Assembly: GCA_030068075.1 (NCBI GenBank)
Contig: CM057829.1
Location: forward strand, 86,729,889-86,793,888
Direction of reading: 5' to 3'
Origin: Paguma larvata
Taxonomy: Eukaryota; Chordata; Mammalia; Carnivora; Viverridae
Length of the DNA stretch: 64,000 nt
The position numbers and the translations under genes were made by a program. Under the pieces are notes generated by a model. It did no database searches. It saw nothing but the letters and a program-made list of their open reading frames with translations, and was not told the DNA's origin. Below, piece after piece: positions 33,194 through 46,183 of this stretch. How positions within the stretch are numbered: position 1 is the first letter of the stretch; each line of letters begins with the position of its first letter.

Positions 33194-34789
33194 TAATAAC
33201 TTCTGTCCCACATCGTAAGTTTGTGACAAGGATAAACGTAACATTACTGGTAAAGGAGCATTTAACTCAAGGTAATCCTTAAGGATTCAAATAGGAGACT
33301 CACCATTTCATAAATTTTTACTGAAATGCCATGGAAAAGAATTTCCCTGGTCTATCCATTTTAGTATCACGTATACTAGTACCAAGTATATGTAGGATCA
33401 AAACATAGTTTTAATATTGTTATTTTTATATTCATTAATTTTAGTAAATGTTAATTCATGAGGATCTTTTCACACTTCAAAAAGACAGACATAGTTTTTA
33501 TGACCTAAGGGCAAAATGTTTTGTCATAAGAGCTGAATATGAGTGTAAATTTCATAGAAATTGAGATGTAAAAGAGTATCTTTCTCATTTCAATATTCCT
33601 CAATTTCAGAAAATACCCTTTCTGGTAGGTTTTCTAAAAGGACATATGCATGAGTTGTTGAAAAAAAAAAAAAAGCTTTATTTTCCAAAAGATTAATTAA
33701 TCCAAAATATTCAAGTTTACCAAGTTATGTAATATTATTCCTTGTTGAGCTGAGCTTTTCACCCTCTCACACATAGATGTCTAAAGAAAGGAAAGGGGAG
33801 GGGGAGAAAGTCTGCAATTGTTTTTCAAAGCTTATCCCACTTTTGCGAACAAATGTCATCACTGCTGCTCTTAGACTCCTTGAAAATGTGTGGCTTCTTA
33901 TAGGTCTTCCTCAGATGAGCTGAAGCAGGAGGCAGCTGAGGACACACTGCTCTAAAGCTCTGCTCTGCATTAGCCCCGCTGAGTTTTTTTCCTTCTGTGA
34001 ACCTCCTTTAGGCAGGGCGGTGAGCTCTCTGCCCTGAGAGACCCTCCAGATTAGGTGGGTGAAGGTCTTTGGGAATAAATCCTGAGCAGTGAGGATCCTC
34101 AATCCACATATATAATCTTTTCCTTTCATCATCTGAAGCCTGTCAATGCCTATTGCCAAGGAATTAGAAGAAAAAGAAAAGCTTACTCTGCAAAATTTCT
34201 ATACAGGAAAATGTGTGAAATGAAAATTATTTGAAGTGATGCACCCATTATGCATTCTTGAGTCAGACAATATGCAGAAAGATACATCTCCAGCAGGCTT
34301 GTCCTTCAGCGAGGTCTGAATTTAGCACTTTGATGAGAGCATCCTTCCAGTCTATTTACCACCGGTGTTACCCAGAGTAAATAATTACCATAACAATATG
34401 GCTGGCATTGTAGGGGTTAAGGCAGTTACTCCTAGCCTTTCTCAGAGCTCTCCTCTTTGGAGTGGTAGCTTAGTTGTATGATCTGAAGCTTATTGTATGT
34501 CCTGAATGGACAGAGGCAGAAGCACTGAGCCCTGAGGCAGGCACAGAGGCCTGGGAGGGACCTACGTTAGGTGATGCCCTTGGAGAACAGATTCGTAGCT
34601 TCAAGGAAAGTTATTTCTACTAAATCATTTCAAATGTGTTGCTTAGTTAAGTTTTCTTCCCTTTCCTTCTTTGCAGATGGTTGTAATGGTGTCATTTTAT
34701 CTCCACCCAGGAACTTGTGTCAACAGCTCCCTCCATGGACCATTCACTAGAGCTGCAATGTCACACAGTGTCAGAATCGGCAGTGTGTG

Positions 34790-34883
34790 TTTTTTTTTTC
34801 TTTTCTTTTCTTTGCTTTGCTTTGCTTTGCTTTGCTTTCTTTTCTTTTCTTTCTTCTCTTTCTTTTCTTTTTTTTTTCTTTTT
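34790..34883. repeat. Polypyrimidine tract, (TTTTC)n/(TTTGC)n
   Basis: About 94 bases almost purely T and C on the plus strand, with five TTTGC units in the centre. Open frames of 65 and 91 aa across it are low-complexity artefacts. Confidence 0.95.
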
Positions 34884-35178
34884 AAGTCTAGAGATGAATA
34901 TCTTTTACTTCTAGGAATCTCTTTTTCCTTTGATGTCTGTCCTTAGCTGAGCTCTGCACTGGCCCTACTGAGTCTGCACAATGCCTAGGCACATGTTCGT
35001 GGGCAGACCTGGCTCTCCCCTTCTGCTCTCCTTTTGCTGGTTGGGATTCTCTTTGTTACCATTTATTAGTCTGTTTTAAAATATTTCTCAGCTTATATGT
35101 CCCTTAAGGGTAGAACTATTAAACTTTTATTTTCTCTAAAATTTGATTATAATGTGGAAGAATCTTAGTAGTATGTGC

Positions 35179-35179
<1 letters not shown>

Positions 35180-35225
<46 letters not shown>
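35180..35225. repeat. (TG)n microsatellite
   Basis: Uninterrupted GT run of about 45 bases. Confidence 0.97.
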
Positions 35226-35227
<2 letters not shown>

Positions 35228-35999
35228 TGAGGATGAATGTGCATGTGTGTGTCTTAATTTTTTGTTTGTTTTTTAAACGTTTAGGACCAGAGCTGAGCGT
35301 TTCCTATTACAAACCTGTTGCTCTTATAGGCGTCAATACTTGAAGTCTGACCATAGTTGTAAGATTATCTGATGACAACGAATGGATGCCCCTCCTGTAC
35401 TGAACCTTTAGCAGAACAGGTTCAAGATTGTTTTCATTTGTTGCCTGTTGAGAGAAGCCACAGGGAAATGTCAAAGTAGTACTCAATGACATGTTATACT
35501 ACTTTTAAGCAAAGGGTAATTTTTAATTTTTTATTGTTGGTATAGCCGCCGAGGTGTGTTTTTCCTTACTCTGTCTTTACATCATGTCGTTTTATTTCCT
35601 TCTCCTGTACAGTGGCCTTTTGATTGTCGAATCTTTTCTTGCTTTGTGATTTGGATGGAATGGATTGCTTATCTATTAGGGTTCTCTATCACATTTTCCT
35701 TAAGCCTTGGAATCTTCCCTCATTTCCTTTGTCCCAACAATGAATCAGAACAGGAGTGCCTCTGTAGGTGGGGAGGGGTAGGAAAGGAGACTTAGGAGAA
35801 GAAAAATCTGCTTTCAGAAAAGATGCTGTCTTATAAGGGGCAGATCTAAGTGGAAGTGTTGAAAGTCTAGCAAACTCAAGAATCTTCGCCTCCTTTCCAC
35901 CAGCTCAAACCCCTACGACATGGGAGATTCAATATTGACTGTCATGTTATCCACTGGAGAATTTTACTAATAAAATTCTCCCCCTGCTTTACTCAGGGT

Positions 36000-36800
36000 A
36001 AGTTTACATGTTGCCACAGTGGCATACTTTATTCTGATTTTATCGTTAAACTGTCTCTGCCATTCATTTGCAATCGAGCCATCACAATCAAAAACTAACA
36101 AAGTTTTAAGGGAAGATTGTGAAATTTCGATACAAAATGAATTTCTCCCATGACAGATTGTTAGTAGTTTGGACTGCCCAGTGACAAATCAGGTAGGGTG
36201 CTACGAGGACACAACTGAACAGCATTTATGGTGATCACGTGCGCTCCTTTATTATTGTCTTTTGATTGTGTTCACAATGTATAAATACTATAGAAGAGAT
36301 GTGTGGTTTATCAAGTGATGACCAGTGGCATATTGCATCTTGTTTAGAGGGAGTCCATCCTCTCGCCTTGTTGGGAATATAGAGTTTAACAAGGCACTTG
36401 CCATCATTTCCTTAACAGGGATAATAAACAGAACAATTCTGCATAAAAGCTCATATCAGCTTCTTTCATGCCTTTTCTTTTCAGAAGGCTGCCTAAGGGT
36501 TTAAGCAATTTACTGGTCTGACCCGCATCCTTTCTCTGCAGTCTGCGGCTCTTTTGTTTAACATTAGTATGTGGGCAAACAGCATTCTGAGCTGTGCAGA
36601 GCTTATCAGCCCGCGTTCAGTCGACCGGAACCCCATTCTATGTATCTAAGCGGGGCCACATTTAATACTTCACAGTGGGAGCACCTGCAGTTTCCAAAAA
36701 TGACTTGTTTATCAGATAAACTCTGTCCTTATGCTGACAGATGTGGTAGATGGTGGATCTTCAGTATCATACTCCTCTAATATGAGGCTTGTACAAAATA
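36000..36800. promoter_or_regulatory. Candidate conserved non-coding element (unverified)
   Basis: Repeat-free sequence with mixed composition: 'ttgcaatcgagccatcacaa', GATCACGTGCGC (E-box CACGTG at 36236-36241), 'agcccgcgttcagtcgaccg' and 'tgtttatcagataaactctg' (an inverted TTTATCAGATAAA pair of GATA sites at 36709-36721). Regulatory function is inferred, not shown. Confidence 0.28.
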
Positions 36801-37372
36801 TGGTATGCTGAGGGATGAGGAGACCCACAGACCAGTGTCATGACAAGAATTGTTTATGTGGTTGCTGTACAGCTGCACTCAGGATTCTCTTGCTGGGTAT
36901 GGGAGAATGAAGGCAACTCTCAGTTTCTCTTTTGGAATTGAATAGATAACTAATTCCCACATTACCTAAAGTGTTAAGTAGAAGAAGGACATTTTCACTG
37001 CTAACATAATGCTCTATGATTTCATTGGTAAACACTGTAAGGTGCCTTAGTGCCATGGTCTGATAAAGCCAGGAGCCTGAGGGGCTGACTGAAATATTGA
37101 TCATCATGTACCCAATGGTACCAGAGCGTTGGGAGATTAGAAGAAGTGGGCTGAGGAGATTTATCTGCCATTAACCCAAGCTAATGCATATCGTCTGTTA
37201 GCTCAAAATGATCTTTTTGTTAAAATTTTTATTAGAATTTTATGAATATATTTTAAACATATCAAGGAATTATAAAACCTTGCTTCTAAAGCACACAACT
37301 CCAATTTTGAGATTCTATACTATGGGCATATAGTATTTACTATGCAGCTAATTTGAAAGCATTGCCAGTCAT

Positions 37373-37390
37373 ACATATATGCATATATGT
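37373..37390. repeat. 18-bp perfect palindrome
   Basis: ACATATATGCATATATGT is its own reverse complement. It is AT-rich and probably a chance feature. Confidence 0.9.
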
Positions 37391-38849
37391 AAATACTTGG
37401 TCTGTTAACAGAAGTTTTTATATATGCCTTTTGATAACAAAATCATTTTCTAATATCATTTTCTTTCTCAAGAGAATGAATTAAATGATGTACATTTTAA
37501 AAATGATTTATTCCCAAGAGCGGTCCAGTTATGATAGAATGATCTGGACCTTACTCTGAGATTAGGCATTCTAAAGTAGCATCTAAAGTGATGTTAAGTA
37601 ACACAGGTATGGACTACCAAGTGCCTTCCCACCAGGATTGTTGTCACAGAACAAGTGCTGATTCTAACGATTAGGTTTGATCCTTAATGCAGTTCACATT
37701 GCTTGTGGTACTCTTATAATTTAGCACATATGTTACGTTTTTACTCCTACCTATAATTACTCTTCATATTAAAGCATTTTCCCTCTAATTATTTCACTAG
37801 TAGCAGCCCCCTTCACCTCTCAGCTCTCTGCTAATTAAATACCTTTAAACATGTCTTTGTTATTAATTGTAAAGTGTCGCCATGACCATCTGATAAGATA
37901 ATTATTTGGAAAACCAATTTTAAATTAATAACTAAATTTCAGTATTTTCATATTGGAATAAAGGCAGTGTATTAGAGCGAAACAATAAATACCATGAGAT
38001 GCATCTTTGAAACCTATGTGGTCAAATCGTAGGCAAAGTATGATGTTATTCCTAAGAAAAGTGTAATTACTATAATACACAAATCAATACAGTTCTGGGA
38101 AAAAGGATGGTGTGTTTTTATATTTTCTCCATATTTGTCTATAGGGTTCAATGCCCTTTTTATGTATAGTTAAATACATCCATGCACTGTCTTTATACAG
38201 GCAGGCTTATCAAAGAAGCAGCCATTAAGAAATATATTCAATATCAGTCTAGAAGACATTTGTGTGCCTTCCCCTACTCTCACTAATGTGTGCTAGCCAA
38301 CTGTTCATGCAGAAATTGTAACTGTTAATGAGGGTTAAAAGGAAATTTTAAATTAGGTGTCATCTTTGGAATAAGGTACCTCCACTGTTATAGTCTGTCT
38401 AATATTTATTTTCTATCTTGCCTCTTGCTCTTAACACTGCCGGCCACTAAAAAATATAATAACAATTATTATTACAATATTTCTCAAACAACACACACAT
38501 GCACACCCCTTCCTGGCCCTGCACATTTTCTGGGTCTAACATTTCTGATTGCGCACTGTTTTTCCTAACACTAAACCCCGGGTGTCATATGCCTTGCATG
38601 GCTGCAGACTTTGGCCTTTTCACCTGCTGTTTTGGTTGGCTTTAGATGCAAAGAGAAGAATATGAAAAAGAGAAAGGGGGAGGGAGGGAAGTTTGGAAGA
38701 CTGAAGCTAAAAAAAAAATGGCAAATGTTTTTAGCGCCTTCATCTAGACATGTGTCCCCTCACTCTGTGACATGGCTGCTCCAATGTTGCCATGGTGAGG
38801 ATTTCTAATCATCCCTACACATGACAGGCTCCTATTTGTCTGCACTCCC

Positions 38850-39370
38850 TTGGGTGTAAATTTCTAGGCTTAAAAAAAAATCCATGTGAGCGTATCATCC
38901 GCCGTGCAGATGTTTCACTGCTTTAGAATATCAGGCAGCTGCTTGTGCCACCGTAGACAGCTAATTGGAGACTGCATCGTAGGAACAGAGGCGTAATTAT
39001 GGCATAAATACACATCCTCTGGTGCATCATTGTATCTCTATTAACAGAAAATTTTAAACAGTGCTCAGAGTGTAATTAGTGTAGTTGATAAAGTTGTAAA
39101 ACATGTAAATAAGGGAAATAGCAGGTACGTGGCCAATCCACTATCCAGCACTAGGGGATGCAGATTATTGCCTATTTAGAAATAATTAGCAAAGCTGCAT
39201 TAGCAGAGCCTGTGTCCAACAGAAGCAAGGCAAACATTTATTCTGGTAACAGCTCTTTCTGTGCTAGCCATGAAAATCTACTAATATTGGTAATTTAGCC
39301 CTCATTACCAGAGGATAAAGCATGAAAAGAGCTCAGACATGAAATATGACAAGTAATATTAATTTTTATT
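38850..39370. promoter_or_regulatory. Candidate conserved non-coding element (strongest in window, unverified)
   Basis: About 520 bases without repeats and dense in compact homeodomain and other motifs: CAGCTAATTGGAG, GGCGTAATTATGG, GTGTAATTAGTG, AGAAATAATTAGC, GGTAATTTAGCC, 'catccgccgtgcagatg' and CAGGCAGCTGCTTG. Very few homopolymers or decayed-repeat features are seen. It lies just before the local GC/CpG peak at 39400-39880. This is typical of distal enhancers in gene deserts, but conservation was not measured. Confidence 0.35.
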
Positions 39371-39399
39371 CCAGAGGAAAGGATGCTTCCTTGGGTTGC

Positions 39400-39880
39400 A
39401 TGCTGATTTCTCGGCAGGGTCTCCGCAGTGCGTGCGGAGGAGGCAGTGGGTAGCTGGTAGTTGAAAATTCAGGATACGGAGCTGACTCCCTGCTGGAGGT
39501 ATACCCTGGGGTGGCTATGACAGTGGCTGATGAGGCATGCCACTGTTAGTGCCCAACCAAACCTCAGGTCACAGTTCAAAACAAGCACTCAGCCATTAAA
39601 CTTCAGTCCTTATGGGCCTGTGAGGGCTTACGTCCTCATTCCTGCTCTTCCCCACCTCGCAGCCCCTTTCCTCCTTCCTCTCCGACATTTCTTTTTTCTC
39701 CCCTGGAATGATTTCGCAGAGCTATACAGGCAATCAGATTGATTTTTGCGCTTGCACCGCCCTTTGCAACGTGCTTCTGATAATGAGCTGCTGTTGTTGG
39801 AGTGGAGAGTGTGGGAGGGGCGGCTTTAGCTGCGCCTTCTCCACGTCGTGAGCCCTGGATGAGAAATGATCCTTCGGCTC
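39400..39880. promoter_or_regulatory. Local GC/CpG peak, possible enhancer or cryptic promoter
   Basis: The segment has an unusual number of CpGs for this window: 'gtgcgtgcggaggaggcagt', 'tttttgcgcttgcaccgccc', 'gaggggcggctttagctgcgcc'-type sequence near 39815-39838, and 'ctccacgtcgtgagccctgg'. An Sp1-like GGGGCGG lies at 39817-39823 and a 7-bp-stem hairpin CTCCGCAGTGCGTGCGGAG at 39421-39439. It is too short and sparse to be a true CpG island. No TATA box or first exon can be defined. Confidence 0.28.
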
Positions 39881-41009
39881 ATATACTTCGAAGATTGTGT
39901 CACTGAAGAATATCACCCTGTGACCAGGAATCATGAATGGCAAAAATTTGGAGCTTGTTTTACAAATACACTTCCTAATGAAGAAAAATGCAAAGGCGCT
40001 GCTACTTTCAGAAGCCTCAATTCATTTTCCAGACACTGGGATAAAAAGGCAGAATGTTTGGGGAAGAGCCACCTTTTTTGCATTAATCTCTTGCTGTTCG
40101 CTTGTTCTTTGTTTTACTCTTGAAATGTGAAAAAATGGCAGGAATTAAAAACCAAGCCTATGAAACTCCCCATGTTCTGTGGCATTCATATTCTTTACCA
40201 TTATCTCCTTATTTCCCTTATGCACAGGTACTGCTTCTTTCTAAGTGCTTCTGGGCACACACATGTGAAGAGTCAATTTCCTGAATTTTAGGTTGAACTG
40301 CTAGGGAGAAGTTATTAGCCGATAGCAAACTAAATTTCCACTCTGTCTGAGTTTCACGGTACATTCAGAATGTCACGTAAATATGCTGCATCTAAAAAGA
40401 AAAGGGGGGGGGAGGTTGGATATTTTGGAATTTTTAAAAATGGAAATGGTACATTCATAAACACAGTAAAATAAAGAGATGGTCCATCTTCTCTTTCAAA
40501 TTGAAAATTGAGAATCCAGAATGCTAGCTTCAGCTGTGATAGACACCGAAAGTTGTCTCTTATCCAGGGCACTCTGAAAATGACGGTGGTGCTGTTTGCT
40601 TCTGTGAACAACACCTATCTATGCTTCCTTCCTCTTTTATATCTTCCTACAGGGTGATAAGGCCATGGTGACAGCTAACCGAGAAGTATCTGTACTATTT
40701 TAGGCATGTAAAAAATGACTAAGGCCAGAGTTACCTATGCATTTTCGACCACACCAGCCATAGGAATACTGATCAGTCTCTGTAGGGCATGGCTCCACCC
40801 CAAATGCAAATGTGCACACTTACATACAGACAGACTGTACCCACCGGTATCCACAAACACACACTGTGTGTCTACAGCAGATTCTGGATTGCGAGGTGCC
40901 TTTCATGCTCTTCTGCTCTTCCACTTCTGAACCAACAGCAACAACTCTGACCAGGCATTAAAGCACCTTTCTTACATTTAGTATATTTCCCTAACCCGAC
41001 GAGATACAG

Positions 41010-41222
41010 ATTAGCACTAGAATTGGAATCGGTTGACTTGAATTAAGGTTCTGATTTGAGAAGTTACCTGGAGCCCCAGTAACTTCCCTGGCCTCAGTTT
41101 TCTCTACTGTGAAACTAAAAAGATCTCCTTTGTCTATAGTTATTATGAGAACCAAATCGTATAATGCCTATAAAAGTCCTCTGTAGACTGTAAATGCGAC
41201 ATAAATTGCTATCTAAAATATT
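41010..41222 (+). repeat. MIR
   Basis: Forward MIR: 'ggaatcggttgacttgaatt', 'ccagtaacttccctggcctc', 'agttttctctactgtgaaac' and 'tatgagaaccaaatcgtata'. Confidence 0.72.
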
Positions 41223-44200
41223 CATCCTATTAGTATTAATACAATTTACTCACTAGACAAAGTTACCATTGTCGTATCATCCCCCAGTGACACCTGGACA
41301 TTTGCCTGAGTTTCAAAACGAGGCACAAATAAGCTTGGATAACGTCATAAAATTAATCTCTGATTGTGTCTGCACAGTGCCAAAACCGCTGATTCACAAA
41401 TGAAATTGTAGTCAACCAACCAGATGTTTCTTCCAGGGGATGCCAAATTGCCACTCTAACTGATTTTTATCCAAGAAACTTACTATGTGCATGGGAATTG
41501 TATAAGCCCTGCCTTCATCATTTTCATTTCAAGGCCCTGTAAATAATCTTGTGTAGATCCCGTATATATACCTTGCTAAGTGCACAACTCCTCACTGATT
41601 GGCGACACTCTTTCTGACTCCGCAAAGTGAACAGCACTCTGAGAGACCGCCTAGAGGAAAGTTATGCCCAAGTTTCCAGTTCTCCCAGGGGACCAGGCAG
41701 AGGCACCTGCTACTAAACTGCCCTTGTGAAGAGAAATCCCGTGTAGAACAAAATGCTGATTTGAATGATCACAGTTGTTTTAACCCCTAGTTTCCTAATT
41801 CACTCTGTTGGCTTCTGGTGTTTGACAAACAGTTTCCGTTTGGAGACATTATGCTGTTCCTCTCCACTCCAGTGCGGTGCCCACTGCCTTCACTAAATTG
41901 GCATCGGAACAGCAATCGTTGCCAAGATCTACGCAAGGGCAGGAGGGACTGAAAGGGAACATGAAGCAAAATGATCCCTTAATTCAAGTGAATTATTGTT
42001 ACCTTTCTTCACATATTCCTGCCCTCCTCCCTTATTGTTCTCCTTTCAAAAGAGAGGTAATAGGTTCCAAATCAGACCACAAAGAGGATCTTCAGAATCA
42101 AGTTAAATTGGAGCACAAGGATTGGGGCTGATGGGAATATGGATTTGCAAGGTGCCAAAGTCTGATCTAATTTACATCCATTTCCTGATTCCCAGCCCTT
42201 TGGCATCTATTGAAACAGGATTTCATTGTAGAGTTCTCGTATAACATATATTCCATATATGTTGTTTTAAATTTAATTCAGAACATATAATTTTATATAT
42301 TTTCTTCTGTGCAAAATCGTATGCATGTATGAATGGTGAATTCTATGTGCCAAGTATTTAGACTAGTTTTATAATTTCTCTGGTGCTTCTCTAAGCAGCT
42401 TGCTCCAAAGGGGCCTGTAACTCATAATCACAGGGCCTGTTCGTGAATATATTTCTCTGGGTCAGAAATTTTGCCAGCTCTGACAGGCACCCTGGACAGC
42501 TTTTCAGAAATCTCCTGGTTATTACTCATCCATTAGAAAGGAAAAAATGATATTTTGCATCAGTAGTTGTTTCTCTCTCTCTCTTTTTCCTTTTAAATTA
42601 CAGAAATAAAGTGCCCGTTGTAAATCGTTCATGCTGGCGGACGATATTGCATGCAGATCAGGCAGACAGCCCATTGGATGGAAATGGTGTGGGGGTGGGG
42701 GAGGCCTTTGTGAATGAGTAGATACAACGGGTCCTGAAATGATTCTAGTTAGGTCAAAAGTAGCTCATTAGTGGGCAGGAAAGCTAGCTGCTCATCCTTT
42801 AGGGTGCAAAAAGGCTAACCCATTTACTTAAGGAGTTTCTTCTTAAGTTGTTTTAATAATAATACAAACATGCATTTCTTTCTTATTCTACTTGCACATT
42901 CTGTAATCTAGCTTATGGGCGAAGAGATTTAAAAAAAAAACAAACAAACAGAAGTTTTAATAGCTGATAGCCTAAATGAGATTTTTTGAAAATTCCCCCA
43001 AACTTGAAAAGTAGAATTTAGAACAGCTAGGATTCAGAGAAAGAGAGAGAGAGAGGGAAATAATGTCTTTAATCTCATCGTTCTTAATATTAGGGAGAAT
43101 TTCAAGATCCTTCTTTGAACTTGAACATTAACTTTATATTAACGTTAGGGCTGCTTCTGCTACCCTAACTCAGAATGTCCATGCTTGGGAAAACTCGGAA
43201 ATAGAGAAGATTGCATTAGAATGGTAGGCGTCTTCCCAGAAAATTAACCAAGGAGCAGTAGGAATTCTACTGGTGGAAGAGCAGAATTCCTGTTGATACA
43301 TGTCTTCTTAAAGAATAATCAGAATCCCAAACATCATTGCATCTATTGGGGCAGGGAAAAACTTTTAAAATCCTCAATTCCCTATGTATAAATGGAGAAA
43401 TATGTAAATATGGAAGAAGATGAATAATAAAAGACAGGTAAAATATTGGCATAGATCATGTAAAAAGCCATATGTTCTCTTCATTTTATGTTTGCCTTGC
43501 CTTCACCTCTATTTTTTCTGAATTACTTTATTACATAGTCCCCTCCCCCTCTCCCTTTTTTTAAGAGACACCCTGTTGTAATAAAGAGAGAGGGAGCATT
43601 CCTAAAGATTTTCAAAGAATTCTAGTTTGTAATCAGACCTCTCAGGGTACAGGGCTTCCGTTGCTCTGGGCACATTCTAGTTGGTGAAGGTGATAACTGA
43701 ATTATTCAACACCAAGCAAAGCGTTATTGAATACAGAACTAGTGCTTGATGACTGCACAGGCAAAGCTCTGATCAAAATTTCTGTTATCATAGATTTATT
43801 GAGCATTTATCTTGTGCCAGGCACTGTGGAAAGCCTACAAGTAATGAAGTGGTGAAATGAGCTGCTCGGACAGCCAGAACTCACAGGAGCAGGACCATTC
43901 TGGTCATTTCCGGTATTCAGCTGAACGGTTTGGTGCCCGAAATCTCACGCTTTATGGGTTGTCTTGAAAGAGCCTGGACGAGGCCACGAATCTCACACTC
44001 TGTGTGCTTCTCCACTTGTGACTGTTTTGAAAGGTCCTGGTGCTAATGTTTCCCCAGCAAAATCACTGTGCTCTTTTCAAAACTATTCATGAGCTGATTC
44101 TTTTTTATTTTATTGAATAACTTCATGAGGCTAGAGAACATATGGAAAATCCCCTTTGTGAATTTTCTTTTGAAAGGGATAAGATAGGCCGTTGCAGGTT

Positions 44201-44300
44201 ACCGTTAAAGAAATCCCGTCATTTCACTGTTCCTTTTGGTAATTCCTTTTGGGAAGTATTATTATTTATATTTTTTCTGTTTTTATTTCAACTTCATTAG

Positions 44301-44302
<2 letters not shown>

Positions 44303-44339
<37 letters not shown>
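44303..44339. repeat. (GT)n microsatellite
   Basis: Uninterrupted GT run of about 37 bases. Confidence 0.97.
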
Positions 44340-44341
<2 letters not shown>

Positions 44342-45954
44342 TGAAATATCAGAATTGAGAATCGCAACTGAAAAGTGTAAGCTTTTCTATAAATGTAGAA
44401 TGCAAAGTTTTAATGCATGGCAAACCTATAGATAGGTTCCAGGTAGAAAATAAAGAGTAAAAGATATGAATGCCAAGGGATTGTAGATAATAATTTGACA
44501 ATGAAATGAGAGAGGGGAAAGAAAACTGAAAACTGGGTAGGCTAACCAAGATCCTTGATTTATGAAGACTTGTTTCCATTTTTATTTTCTTCTTATATAT
44601 AATATACATTTCCTTTTTCTTCTATTTTTGCTTCCTTGTTTTTACCATGTAATTTTCCTATAAATCTGAACAGATGAAAGGAAAATAATTTCCTTCTTAT
44701 ATGATTGACCTATTAATATGTATGAAATAACAACAACAAAAAATTGAGGCCTGCATTCTGTTAAAAGACTATGAAAAGACAATGCCCTCTTAAATATTTA
44801 GTTATGTCTATGAGGTTGATGAGAATGTCCTATCTAAAATTTAAACTTGTAGATGAGAGTCATTTCGTTTGCGTGATTATATGATCATCTCAAGGATGTT
44901 ACCACTTTCCAAAACATTATGGATACCTTCTTTTGCAATTTTCAATAAAATTAGTTTATTTTACAAATCACATGATAGAAGATTTCTCAATGTTGTCAAC
45001 TCTATGATTAATTAATTACTTCATTCATTTCATTTTATTATGAATAGTTTCTATACCCCAACACCAAAGTATGAAATTTAAATAATAACTCCACCAAAGG
45101 AAAAAAAACACCAGATAACTCAGTAATAATGATTCTACTTACATTTTTGGACTTCATACTTTTATTTGTTTAATTAATTCTAAAATATTTTGTTTATCTC
45201 TGTTATAGTGTAAAACACAAAACAGAGAGGGGAAACATATGTATATGTGAAGTTTAAATAGTTTCTATTAAATTGAAGGCCTTAAGGCAACGTTTTTTAC
45301 ATAAGAGAATAAAAATTTAAACCAGAATAGAATTAATGAATTTCAATATTCCTGAATACATTAGGGGGAATTAGATCCTTATCTGTGAAGAATGCATAAA
45401 TGCTTCTATTACAGGGTATAAACGATTTGGGTGACCAATGTTTTTATACTCTAGGCTATAGTTATCCCTGAGGGTCCCGGACTTCAGTAACTGAGTTTAT
45501 AGGTAAATTTCAATGAATTTTTTGGTAGAAGAAGAGTATTAACCATATAGGATTTATCTGTGGGCTTTAAATGGTGCCTGGCATAGGATAAATGTTCAGT
45601 GAATTTATAATAACAGAAATTTTGATCAGAGCTTTGTGTATGGAGTCATCAGTTTCCATTATTTGAAAACTATGCAAAGTGCCTATCTCATGCAGACTAA
45701 TGTCTTCTAATTTGGCAAATGTCTGTTTGATTCAATGATCAATCCTTTCGTTTTTTCCTGAGTTATTTGTGGTTAGAATATGAGAACCATACTGTTGTTA
45801 GTGGTGATCACAGATTGCTGAGGACAGATAATGCTAGTTGAATTGGGACATATTTTACCTTATGCATACCAGAACCACATTTTAATAAAGATTTTTCCTA
45901 TTTCTTTCCATCGCTTTTATTTTTCACTTCCACTGCTGAACCCATTGGGAGTAT

Positions 45955-45982
45955 GTGTGTGTGTTTACGTGTGTGTGTGTGT
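45955..45982. repeat. GT-rich microsatellite
   Basis: Interrupted GT repeat (gtgtgtgtttacgtgtgtgtg type) directly left of the SINE at 46001. Confidence 0.9.
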
Positions 45983-46000
45983 ATAGACATGTATATACAC

Positions 46001-46183
46001 GAAGTTTATTTATTTATTTTGAGAGAGAGAGAGGCAGAGAGAGCAGGAGAGAGAATCCCAAAGCGGGCTTCATGCTGTCAGTGTAGAGCCTGACACAGGG
46101 CTCAAATCCACTAATCCTGATATCATGACCTGAGCTGAAAACAAGAGTTGAAAGTTTAACTGACTGAGCCACCCATGTGCCCC
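46001..46183 (-). mobile_element. CAN-SINE (SINEC), isolated copy
   Basis: Reverse copy from 'gaagtttatttatttatttt' through a GA tract, 'cgggcttcatgctgtcagtg' and 'gatatcatgacctgagctga' to the head 'gagccacccatgtgcccc'. I saw no clean target-site duplication. It is the only CAN-SINE between 27.8 and 56.6 kb. Confidence 0.92.

Larger units (their letters stand above)
27802..46000. other. SINE/L1-free unique interval
   Basis: In these 18 kb I find no CAN-SINE, no L1 and no LTR element, only MIR relics and simple repeats. The flank to the left carries 12 CAN-SINEs in 27.8 kb. No coding frame is convincing. Unique segments that look most constrained are entered separately. Confidence 0.65.

Noticed and set aside
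37373..37390. 18-bp palindrome as a protein-binding site or cruciform
   Set aside because: AT-rich and short, expected by chance in this composition.
39866..40123. 85-aa plus frame following the CpG peak
   Set aside because: Tempting as a first exon, but it has no domain, overlaps other short frames and lacks a visible donor site or promoter; treated as chance.
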